Source: Thermoplasmata archaeon
GTDB lineage: Archaea > Thermoplasmatota > E2 > UBA202 > JdFR-43
Reading direction: 5' to 3'
Assembly: GCA_003650975.1 (NCBI GenBank)
Contig: QMSU01000091.1
Coordinates: forward strand, 1-5,481
DNA length: 5,481 bases
Every line of letters starts with the position of its first letter. Within the stretch, counting starts at the first letter, position 1. Below are positions 1-5,481 of the stretch, piece after piece. The notes beneath the pieces were generated by a model. The model had not been told where the DNA came from, ran no database searches, and saw only the letters and a program-made list of their open reading frames with translations. The translations under genes and the position numbers were made by a program.

Positions 1-2
1 AT

Positions 3-1427
3 CTTGCGAGAGGAGAGGGGGCGGTGTACAGTCCCGATGCCAATGATGATACCGAGGCTGACACTCCGTGGTATTATGATGCACCGGCACGAAACGATGC
101 AGGTTACCACCACTACTATCCACGGGATATTGAGTGGTATGTTGCGGGAAACGACCTCAGCAACATTGACACCATCAAACGGGCACTCATGACCCACGGT
201 GTGGTGGGGACCTGTTTATGCTGGGGAGGGAGTTTTTACTCCTCTTCTTTGAATTCGCACTACCAGCCTCCGGAGAGCACCTACGATCCCAATCATGCGG
301 TGGCCATTGTGGGCTGGGATGACAACAGGATAACTCAGGCACCGCTTCCCGGGGCGTGGCTCTGCAAGAACAGCTGGGGAAGCGGCTGGGGGGATGACGG
401 GTATTTCTGGATATCGTATTATGACAAACACTGCGGACACCATCCTGAGATGGGAGCTGTGTCGTTTCAGCATGTGGAACCGCTCCGGTATCAGCACATC
501 TATTATTATGATTATCATGGGTGGCGTGACACCAAAGAACGCATTACCGAGGCATTCAACGCATTTGTGGCAGATGGAAACGAGCTCCTGCAGGCAGTGA
601 GTTTTTACACCGCCGCCGACAATGTGGCATACACTGTGAAGATATATGATCGCTTTGAGAATGGGGAGCTTCTCCAGGAACTTTCCACACAATCGGGCGT
701 CATAAATCATACCGGCTTTCACACCATCGACCTTGCCACACCCGTGGGGCTCACGGAGGGAGATGACTTTTACATCTATCTCATGCTTTCCAGTGGAGGC
801 CACCCATATGACCACACATCCGAGGTTCCCGTTCTTCTGGGATTTCAATCACTTGGAACCATTGTGGAATCGGCGTCCCATCCCGGCGAGAGCTATTGCC
901 GTGTTGGTTCGACCTGGCTCGACTTCTACTATTTTGACAGAACGGCCAACTTCTGCATGAAGGGACTTTCCAACGCATGGACTCCCACCGAGCCGGACCT
1001 CGAATGCCATGGAACACTTTCATGGGCAGATGTCACTCCCGGTTCAAGGGTGACGGGGAGCTTCACCATAGAAAATGCCGGCGAATCATTTTCCAGTCTT
1101 GACTGGGAAATTGCGGGTCATCCCGAATGGGGCACCTGGACATTTTCCCCCGCAGAAGGGGATAATCTTAAGCCAGAGGGTGGGGCAATAACGGTTGAGG
1201 TATCAGTTGTCGCTCCCAGTGAAAAGAACGCATCCTTCGGAGGAGAGATAACGGTGGTTAACCGGGAAAACAGCAGCGACTTCTGCACAATACCGGTTTC
1301 CCTCGCAACACCCGCATCCCGTCGCGACACCGCACCGTTTCTCTCTTTCCTTTTGGAGCTTCTGCACCACTTTCCGCTGCTGGGGAAACTGCTCGCACCC
1401 CATGTGATGCAATGGGCTACAACATGA
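3..1427 (+). CDS. Papain-family (C1A) secreted cysteine peptidase with lectin-like and beta-sandwich modules, 5'-truncated
   Basis: The reading frame is open from the left edge, so the true start, any signal peptide and the catalytic Cys lie outside; 474 residues are visible. The C1A signature is clear: [11 protein letters not shown] carries the catalytic His (codon 294-296), and [21 protein letters not shown] carries the catalytic Asn (codon 369-371) in the usual N-S-W-G-x-x-W-G motif. The part after about 480 (Tyr-rich start, then alternating beta-strand-like segments to about 970) fits the lectin-like domain that often follows C1A domains in archaeal and bacterial surface peptidases. From about 999 to 1317 there is a beta-sandwich-like domain ([35 protein letters not shown]) with one Cys near each end (1005, 1284), possibly a disulfide. 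The C-terminal 30 residues are Leu/Phe-rich. The likely role is extracellular protein hydrolysis. The family call is firm; the module names after the protease domain are inferred from pattern. Confidence 0.9.
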   Translation, partial: LARGEGAVYSPDANDDTEADTPWYYDAPARNDAGYHHYYPRDIEWYVAGNDLSNIDTIKRALMTHGVVGTCLCWGGSFYSSSLNSHYQPPESTYDPNHAVAIVGWDDNRITQAPLPGAWLCKNSWGSGWGDDGYFWISYYDKHCGHHPEMGAVSFQHVEPLRYQHIYYYDYHGWRDTKERITEAFNAFVADGNELLQAVSFYTAADNVAYTVKIYDRFENGELLQELSTQSGVINHTGFHTIDLATPVGLTEGDDFYIYLMLSSGGHPYDHTSEVPVLLGFQSLGTIVESASHPGESYCRVGSTWLDFYYFDRTANFCMKGLSNAWTPTEPDLECHGTLSWADVTPGSRVTGSFTIENAGESFSSLDWEIAGHPEWGTWTFSPAEGDNLKPEGGAITVEVSVVAPSEKNASFGGEITVVNRENSSDFCTIPVSLATPASRRDTAPFLSFLLELLHHFPLLGKLLAPHVMQWATT

Positions 1428-1432
1428 CATAT

Positions 1433-2734
1433 TCAGAGTCTAATTTTTTGCCCATTCTGCAGTATATGAACCGTTTTTCCCAGCTCGTATCCCATCTCCC
1501 CGCCAAGAGATGCCATGGCAGCGGTTTTGGTGAGATCGCCATGGGCCGGCAGGATGTGATGGGGGGAGAGAATTTTGATGAGGTCTCTCAAATCCTCCCG
1601 TGAGGCATGCCCGGAAACATGCACATCCTTGAAAAGACGGGCCTGCTTTCTGTGAAGCTTCTGTTCCAGTATTTTCCGGTTTGCCTGAATGACAGGAGTG
1701 GGTATCACCTCACATGAGAATATGACAAAATCCTGCGGTTCTATTACGAGAGGGAATTCATCATTGACGATTCGTGTCAATACCGCCTTTTGTTCCCCCA
1801 TGCCTCCGGTGACAACAAACATGTACTCATCCCTGTGTTTCTGGAGGTTTTTAAGTTTTTTATCCGCCTTTCCTGCATTTTTGATGAGCTCCGCATCTTT
1901 TGAGAACTGAACCATTCCGAGATTCTCTGCTGCTGATATGTATTCATAAAATGATCTGCCAATGAATACCGCCTTTCTGCCAAGCATTTTGGAAATCTGG
2001 AGCATCCCTTTCAGGCGGGCAAGGTGGGACGAAAAGGTGGTGAGAAACATCCCGTGACCCTCTGTTTCCATCCCCATTATGATGTCCTTGAGCATCTCCT
2101 TTGCAATATGTTCCGAAAAGGTTTTTCTCTCCTCTTCGGCATTGGTTGAGTCAGCAATGAGCAGGAGCACATTGTCAATTTTCTTTAACCTGGAAATATT
2201 TGTCTTCTGCCCGAGCGTCGGGTGATTATCATTTTTATAGTCAAGAGCATAGACAATATTGCCGTAGGGTGTCTTCAGATTTATTGTGGCGCACTGGGGG
2301 ATGGAATGGGTGACATTGATGAACTCCGCAGCCATCTTCTTTGAAACCGTATATGATGAATTCACATTTACCGAGACAATCCTCTCCGTATCCTTCACGT
2401 GCTTCTTTATCACCTCGGCGGTATAGGGAGTTGCCACAATGGGACAACGGTATCTGGATGCCATCCACTTGAGCGCGCCGATATGATCAAGATGCGCATG
2501 GGAAACCAGAATGGCCTTCACCTTTTTCCGTATGGCATTGATTGGTGCATCGTCCGGAATGGCATCTTCAGCCCCCAGCACCTTTCTGTTCATTTCGCCA
2601 CCGCGTTCCTGGACGGCAATGAAACGGTCCATATAGAGGCCCATGTCAAGAATAACCGCCTCATCATCCACTTCTATGCAGGTCATGTTTCGTCCCACTT
2701 CGTTGTAACCACCGAGGGCATGTACTTTAAGCAT
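1433..2734 (-). CDS. rnj: Archaeal ribonuclease J (beta-CASP metallo-beta-lactamase exoribonuclease)
   Basis: Complete 433-residue protein, the usual length of archaeal RNase J (about 450), a Zn-dependent 5'-3' exoribonuclease of RNA processing and decay that acts in the cytoplasm. Visible motifs: N-terminal ALGGYNEVGRNM; motif 2 SHAHLDHIG (His79, His81, Asp83, His84); motif 3 His143 in THSIPQ; motif 4 Asp165 in ALDYKND; beta-CASP motif A Asp195 in IADSTNAE; motif B His376 in VSGHAS; motif C His398 in LPAHGD. All metal ligands expected of an active enzyme are present. The segment VTGGMGEQKA (308-317) stands where bacterial and many archaeal relatives read VTGSQGEP, a mild divergence. There are no KH domains, which separates it from the CPSF-like FttA/aCPSF1 proteins. 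The ATG at 2734 gives the canonical N-terminus; there is no Shine-Dalgarno before it and a TATA element lies close upstream, so the mRNA is probably leaderless or nearly so. The gene is convergent with the C1A peptidase, with a 5-bp gap. Confidence 0.94.
   Translation of the reverse strand: MLKVHALGGYNEVGRNMTCIEVDDEAVILDMGLYMDRFIAVQERGGEMNRKVLGAEDAIPDDAPINAIRKKVKAILVSHAHLDHIGALKWMASRYRCPIVATPYTAEVIKKHVKDTERIVSVNVNSSYTVSKKMAAEFINVTHSIPQCATINLKTPYGNIVYALDYKNDNHPTLGQKTNISRLKKIDNVLLLIADSTNAEEERKTFSEHIAKEMLKDIIMGMETEGHGMFLTTFSSHLARLKGMLQISKMLGRKAVFIGRSFYEYISAAENLGMVQFSKDAELIKNAGKADKKLKNLQKHRDEYMFVVTGGMGEQKAVLTRIVNDEFPLVIEPQDFVIFSCEVIPTPVIQANRKILEQKLHRKQARLFKDVHVSGHASREDLRDLIKILSPHHILPAHGDLTKTAAMASLGGEMGYELGKTVHILQNGQKIRL
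1444..1449 (+). terminator. Oligo-T terminator candidate for the C1A peptidase gene
   Basis: A run of six T residues starts 17 nt after the stop codon of the + strand peptidase gene, with no GC hairpin before it. Archaeal RNA polymerase commonly terminates at such U-rich tracts. The run lies inside the last codons of the convergent RNase J gene, where it reads on the other strand as part of Gln-Lys codons, so it may also be simple coincidence of coding sequence. Confidence 0.4.
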
Positions 2735-2754
2735 GTATCTGAAATTTCATAGCC

Positions 2755-2774
2755 ATTATAAATATTTATAAAAA
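2755..2774 (-). promoter_or_regulatory. RNase J promoter: palindromic double TATA box
   Basis: The stretch holds TTATAAATATTTATAA (2756-2771), a perfect 16-bp palindrome. Read on the - strand it contains two overlapping archaeal TATA boxes, centred near 2768 and 2759. With the usual spacing of about 26 bp, initiation would fall near 2742 or 2733, that is 8 nt before, or at, the RNase J start codon (2734). No GGAGG-like ribosome site lies between 2735 and 2754. Because it is symmetric, it could also bind TBP in the rightward direction, but no + strand gene follows. Confidence 0.65.
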
Positions 2775-2902
2775 TGTCTGTGCAATCGTGAGTGCCGGTT
2801 GCGCCCGCAACCTCACCTGTGTTCATTCCCACCCATATGAATGGCTGGAGAGGTTTCAGTTCCTTCACTGCATTAGCCCTGAGCATTCAGGATGCGTCCC
2901 TC

Positions 2903-2907
2903 AAAAA
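2903..2907 (-). terminator. Possible oligo-T terminator after the C25 peptidase gene
   Basis: Five consecutive T residues on the - strand begin 15 nt past the C25 stop codon, before the RNase J promoter. A small hairpin (5-bp stem, 2878-2891) follows further downstream. The run is short for an archaeal termination signal, so this is a weak call. The rest of the 188-bp spacer (2735-2922) shows no convincing gene. Confidence 0.25.
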
Positions 2908-2922
2908 TTGGGAAAGGAGGGA

Positions 2923-4923
2923 TTATGGATATCCTCCTATTCTGAGGCTGGGGTCACCGAACAGCACCCATTCCTGCACGGTCTTCAGATCAATCTGCTC
3001 GATGGTATAGGGGCGTTCTCCCTGCCACTCCCTGGACCAGTCAATGGGAAATTTGTTTATGTAATCGGCTATGGTGGTACCCCAGGTTTCGCCAAGTATA
3101 TTCTTTCCCTTGTTATTATAGACGTCAAAGAAGTGGGGCTCCATCCATCCACCGAGGTACTGGATGACATCAGGTATGCCGTCCGGTTCGCTGTCGGGAA
3201 CCTCGTCCACTGGACCATCCCCCACCGTGCCGAATCCCAGGCCTGTGTTGCCGATGGTGGCGATGCTTCCGCCGCCCTCATGGCGGGTCATGAGCCATCC
3301 CCAGCATACCTTACTTGTCTCACCCTTCCAGATGTATTCGAGCCACCGGTACCCTTCCCATATCTTGAGCAGGTTGAGCACACTCACATTGAACTGGCTG
3401 TTGTGGCATCCACCCACCACCAGCACCGGGAGTTTTTCTCCATTGATGAGCTGCTCGATGCTCTCGAGATTGAAGTCAATCCATGTTTCGAAGTCATTAT
3501 ACGGATGGGTTGCCCATGAGGTGGGATTGCCGTGACCGGAGAAGTAGACAAAGCCCTCTCCCTGAGAGAGCACCGATACGGCGTTTTCCGGGGTGAACTC
3601 ATAGTCGCCTCCTTCTACGTAGACCCTCACATGCTCAAAGCCATCCATGAAACTCAGGGCCTGGTCACATTCCACCTGGCCCTCTATGTAATCCGTGCCT
3701 ATTTCAGGTATGTTGTCCTCAAATGAGTCACCACCTACCACCACCATTTTGTTGAACCATTCCTTTCCGTGGGTCTGCGTCTCATACATGATTATCTTGT
3801 TCACCATCGCTGTCACCTCCCGTTCGTTTCTGCAGGGGAGTCTTCCCACATAGACATCAGGATACAGGTCGAGAATATCCTTGTTGAATCTGGTCCATTC
3901 CGCAAAGACACCGTTACCGTTGCTGTCCCAGTCGTCAAAGACCGGCTGCCCCGCCTCATATTTGTAAATGTCGGCAAAGTAGAGGTCGCTTATGTAACTT
4001 GCCTCCCAGCTCGAATTGTCGTCCAGATGCGAGTACCGCACCGGAACATACCATGACCAGAGCCACTGGCCCTTCATGCCCCCCACAAGCATGACGTATG
4101 TAATGCCCCAGTTCTCCAGGGCATCTTTGATGTAATACTTTATTTTTTCCGCTTCATCCCTTCCCTGCTGGTCTTTGTATATGTCTTCGGTGGTGGCGAG
4201 TACTGTTTTCATCCCCATGCTTTCCTTATGTGCCACCAGGGGTGCAAGCTCATCGGAGAACTTCTGCGGTGCCACAATGAGCAGGTCGTAGGCATCATTG
4301 AAGGTAACCGGAGTCCCCTCATCAGTGTTCACCTCCACGTCAAATGCCCCGGCATACTCCAGCATGTGTGCGGCGGGATGATACCGGACCGGGTACACCT
4401 CAATGGTTAAAAATATCACATGTTCACCATCATGAAGACCTACACCGATGTGATATCTGAACCACTCTTCCGGATACGGACTGGTGCTTCCATATATGTG
4501 AGAATTTTCAGAGATCGTTATTCTGTGATGACGACCATCAAAGGGCACCGGATGTGGTGCAGGCGCAATCTTCTTCGGGAGTTCCATGGTTCTGACATAC
4601 GAAGGTGTTCCAGAAACACCTTTTATCTTCGTTCCGAGAGGAAATATCAATGTTTTTTGGAATACCGGGAGCATTGGCTCGCCGGGATTCATGGTGAATG
4701 TTTCCGCTCCCTTCATCGTTATTGTGACATAGCTTCCGCGGTCATTCACCACCGGTTCCGAAAAGGTGAAGGATAATACTCCACCCCCATGTTCCGGTGA
4801 ACCAGAAGTGGCTGCCCCCATATTTCCATGTTCTGCCCTCTCACCCGGCATTGTCACTCCTGCCATCGTGGTGGTGAGAAGCATCGCAAAAACGAACAGT
4901 GCCTCAACAACCTTTACTTTCAT
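2923..4923 (-). CDS. Secreted gingipain-like cysteine peptidase (family C25) with signal peptide and propeptide
   Basis: Complete 666-residue pre-pro-peptidase. Residues 1 to about 21 form a Sec signal peptide (Lys2/Lys4, then a hydrophobic core VVEALFVFAMLL and a small-residue cleavage region TTTMAG). Residues about 45-200 match the C25 propeptide (GEPMLPVFQKTLIFPLGTKI is typical). The catalytic domain starts near YDLLIVAPQKF (212-222) with the expected HKESMGMKT and AEKIKYYIKDAL segments. The catalytic dyad is visible: His464 in YFSGHGNPTSW and Cys506 in LVVGGCHNS. An EF-hand-like loop (Asp331, Asp333, Asn335, Asn337, Glu342) suggests bound calcium. The protein ends at LFGDPSLRIGGYP, the usual end of the catalytic domain, with no PKD-like, transmembrane or sorting module, so it is probably released rather than anchored. 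Substrate specificity (Arg or Lys, as in gingipains) cannot be read from the sequence. The start is supported by GGAGGT 6 nt upstream. The likely role is digestion of external protein. Confidence 0.94.
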   Translation of the reverse strand: MKVKVVEALFVFAMLLTTTMAGVTMPGERAEHGNMGAATSGSPEHGGGVLSFTFSEPVVNDRGSYVTITMKGAETFTMNPGEPMLPVFQKTLIFPLGTKIKGVSGTPSYVRTMELPKKIAPAPHPVPFDGRHHRITISENSHIYGSTSPYPEEWFRYHIGVGLHDGEHVIFLTIEVYPVRYHPAAHMLEYAGAFDVEVNTDEGTPVTFNDAYDLLIVAPQKFSDELAPLVAHKESMGMKTVLATTEDIYKDQQGRDEAEKIKYYIKDALENWGITYVMLVGGMKGQWLWSWYVPVRYSHLDDNSSWEASYISDLYFADIYKYEAGQPVFDDWDSNGNGVFAEWTRFNKDILDLYPDVYVGRLPCRNEREVTAMVNKIIMYETQTHGKEWFNKMVVVGGDSFEDNIPEIGTDYIEGQVECDQALSFMDGFEHVRVYVEGGDYEFTPENAVSVLSQGEGFVYFSGHGNPTSWATHPYNDFETWIDFNLESIEQLINGEKLPVLVVGGCHNSQFNVSVLNLLKIWEGYRWLEYIWKGETSKVCWGWLMTRHEGGGSIATIGNTGLGFGTVGDGPVDEVPDSEPDGIPDVIQYLGGWMEPHFFDVYNNKGKNILGETWGTTIADYINKFPIDWSREWQGERPYTIEQIDLKTVQEWVLFGDPSLRIGGYP

Positions 4924-4929
4924 ATGATT

Positions 4930-4935
4930 ACCTCC
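4930..4935 (-). promoter_or_regulatory. Strong Shine-Dalgarno site of the C25 peptidase gene
   Basis: The - strand reads GGAGGT, then 6 nt (AATCAT), then the ATG at 4923. This near-perfect anti-16S complement fixes the start codon and indicates a leadered mRNA, in contrast to the neighbouring RNase J gene, which has no such site. Confidence 0.85.
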
Positions 4936-4957
4936 ATGTAGAAATGGGCACCATAAC

Positions 4958-4963
4958 TTTAAA
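4958..4963 (-). promoter_or_regulatory. Candidate TATA box (proximal) of the C25 gene
   Basis: TTTAAA, preceded on the - strand by CGAAACG, a purine-rich stretch that could serve as a BRE. A start site about 26 bp downstream would fall near 4934, inside the Shine-Dalgarno sequence, which would leave too short a leader. This box is therefore less likely than the distal one unless the spacing is shorter. Confidence 0.3.
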
Positions 4964-5004
4964 CGTTTCGACAGCGATGGTAGAGACTGTCAAGTTAACC
5001 ACCC

Positions 5005-5012
5005 ATTATATC
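5005..5012 (-). promoter_or_regulatory. Candidate TATA box (distal) of the C25 gene
   Basis: The - strand reads GATATAAT. A transcript beginning about 26 bp downstream (near 4982) would have a leader of about 59 nt that includes the whole Shine-Dalgarno site, which makes this the better promoter candidate of the two. Only sequence resemblance supports it. Confidence 0.4.
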
Positions 5013-5060
5013 ATTCTTACATGCCCTTATGAAAGATGGTACGAGCGGCAGTTCCAGACA

Positions 5061-5097
5061 TGTTCATCCCATGTTCCCTTTCTCAATCAGATGAACA
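5061..5097. repeat. 8-bp inverted repeat in the spacer upstream of the C25 gene
   Basis: TGTTCATC (5061-5068) is exactly mirrored by GATGAACA (5090-5097) around a 21-nt loop. A direct repeat CATGTTC occurs at 5059-5065 and 5070-5076, one DNA helical turn (11 bp) apart, so the half-site is present three times. It could be a regulator binding site for the C25 gene or a 3' hairpin of the upstream gene, whose stop is 36 nt away. No T-run follows on the - strand. The rest of the spacer (4924-5133) shows no gene. Confidence 0.4.
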
Positions 5098-5133
5098 CGT
5101 GCATTTTTTATCTTGGAAGTGCCGCGATGATAT

Positions 5134-5481
5134 TTACTCAAACACAATACCCTTCTGCTCCAGTTCCAGAGTGGGCATTTGATACCCGCTTCTCTTCTCC
5201 CTATTGTATGCCTCCTCGCCTCCGATTTCTTCGAGGATTTTCTTGCCCTTTTCATACATGGCAAGCACATTATTGTTGATTTTTGCAGTGCTCCCCGGTG
5301 AAATATGCTCCATCAGAAGCCTGGATGCTGCCCCAAGGCCAAGTGGAATGGATTCAAGCCTCATGATGCTTCCAGGGATGGCCTCCGCCCACACACCAAT
5401 GGAGTCCTCGCCGAATTGCGTGATGGGAATGCCTGCCGCCACCTGCCGCTCTGGTGTGGGACCCACATCGCCAACAACCCA
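5134..5481 (-). CDS. Unrecognised protein, C-terminal 115 residues (gene starts beyond the right edge)
   Basis: The frame is open from the right edge (first codon TGG at 5481) to a TAA at 5134-5136, so only the C-terminus is seen. It begins WVVGDVGPTPERQVAAGIPI, which looks like the inside of a folded domain, continues through a Gly/Pro-rich part (FGEDSIGVWAEAIPGSIMRL, then GLGAASRLLMEH), and ends with a probably helical, charged segment (NNVLAMYEKGKKILEEIGGEEAYN) and a short polar tail. There is no signal peptide, transmembrane segment or metal-binding Cys/His cluster in this part, and it looks cytoplasmic and enzyme-like. I do not recognise the family. Amino acid composition and absence of stops support real coding. 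The GTG at 5466 could serve formally as a start, but the good coding character continues above it. The C25 gene follows on the same strand after 210 bp with its own promoter candidates, so co-transcription is possible but not indicated. Confidence 0.7.
   Translation of the reverse strand, partial: WVVGDVGPTPERQVAAGIPITQFGEDSIGVWAEAIPGSIMRLESIPLGLGAASRLLMEHISPGSTAKINNNVLAMYEKGKKILEEIGGEEAYNREKRSGYQMPTLELEQKGIVFE

Noticed and set aside
216..848. Open frame of 210 codons on the - strand
   Set aside because: It is antisense to the C1A peptidase, whose catalytic motifs are unambiguous. The product is low-quality and Ile/Arg-rich, with no family pattern.
1433..2734. Possible FttA/aCPSF1 transcription termination factor instead of RNase J
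   Set aside because: The protein is only 433 residues, lacks N-terminal KH domains, and begins directly with the RNase J-type ALGGYNEVGRNM segment.
2683..2886. Small - strand open frame of 67 codons between the C25 and RNase J genes
   Set aside because: It runs through the RNase J promoter and into the RNase J start in another frame, has no ribosome site, and shows no conserved pattern.
2878..2891. Small hairpin CCTGA-GCAT-TCAGG downstream of the C25 gene as a terminator
   Set aside because: The stem is only 5 bp and no T-run follows on the - strand, so it is within chance expectation.
2788..3519. Open frame of 243 codons on the + strand
   Set aside because: It lies largely antisense to the C25 gene, which has full domain evidence. 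The translation shows no recognisable domain and no ribosome site, so it is a shadow frame.
4988..4993. TTGACA on the - strand, resembling a bacterial -35 element
   Set aside because: There is no matching -10 element at the right spacing, and the other signals point to an archaeon that uses TATA/BRE promoters.
4899..5279. Open frame of 126 codons on the + strand across the 4924-5133 spacer
   Set aside because: It overlaps the start of the C25 gene and the end of the right-edge gene in antisense. The Cys/Phe/Tyr-rich translation looks non-coding.
1..5481. CRISPR array, tRNA, rRNA, insertion sequence or prophage
   Set aside because: No spaced direct repeats, cloverleaf-like segments, transposase motifs or terminal inverted repeats were seen on either strand.

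Overview
The window looks like about 5.5 kb of chromosome from an uncultured, protein-degrading archaeon, probably a Thermoplasmata-related euryarchaeote. Three things point there. The RNase J is of the compact archaeal type, with no long C-terminal extension. The promoters carry AT-rich TATA elements of archaeal style. Two secreted cysteine peptidase families (C1A papain-like and C25 gingipain-like) occur together, a pairing reported for sediment archaea such as Marine Benthic Group D. The taxonomic placement is inference; no rRNA or other marker gene is present.

Layout from left to right: (1) the 3' part of a papain-family (C1A) secreted peptidase on the + strand (to 1427), carrying the catalytic His and Asn, a lectin-like module, a beta-sandwich repeat domain and a short hydrophobic tail; its catalytic Cys lies before the window. 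(2) A complete archaeal RNase J (beta-CASP metallo-beta-lactamase nuclease) on the - strand (2734 to 1433). It converges on the peptidase with only 5 bp between stop codons. (3) A 188-bp spacer holding the RNase J promoter, a 16-bp perfect AT palindrome with two overlapping TATA boxes positioned for a leaderless or nearly leaderless mRNA. (4) A complete C25 gingipain-like pre-pro-peptidase on the - strand (4923 to 2923), with signal peptide, propeptide, His/Cys dyad and an EF-hand-like calcium loop, but no C-terminal anchor. (5) A 210-bp spacer with a strong Shine-Dalgarno sequence, two candidate TATA elements and an 8-bp inverted repeat. (6) The C-terminal 115 residues of an unrecognised, apparently cytoplasmic protein on the - strand, running off the right edge.

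The two peptidases fit one lifestyle, extracellular digestion of detrital protein, but they lie on opposite strands and are not one operon. RNase J is an RNA-processing housekeeping gene placed between them with its own promoter. I see no CRISPR array, tRNA, rRNA, insertion sequence or phage gene. The window reads as ordinary chromosome; the points most worth following are the architecture of the two peptidases and the contrast in translation initiation between RNase J and the C25 gene.
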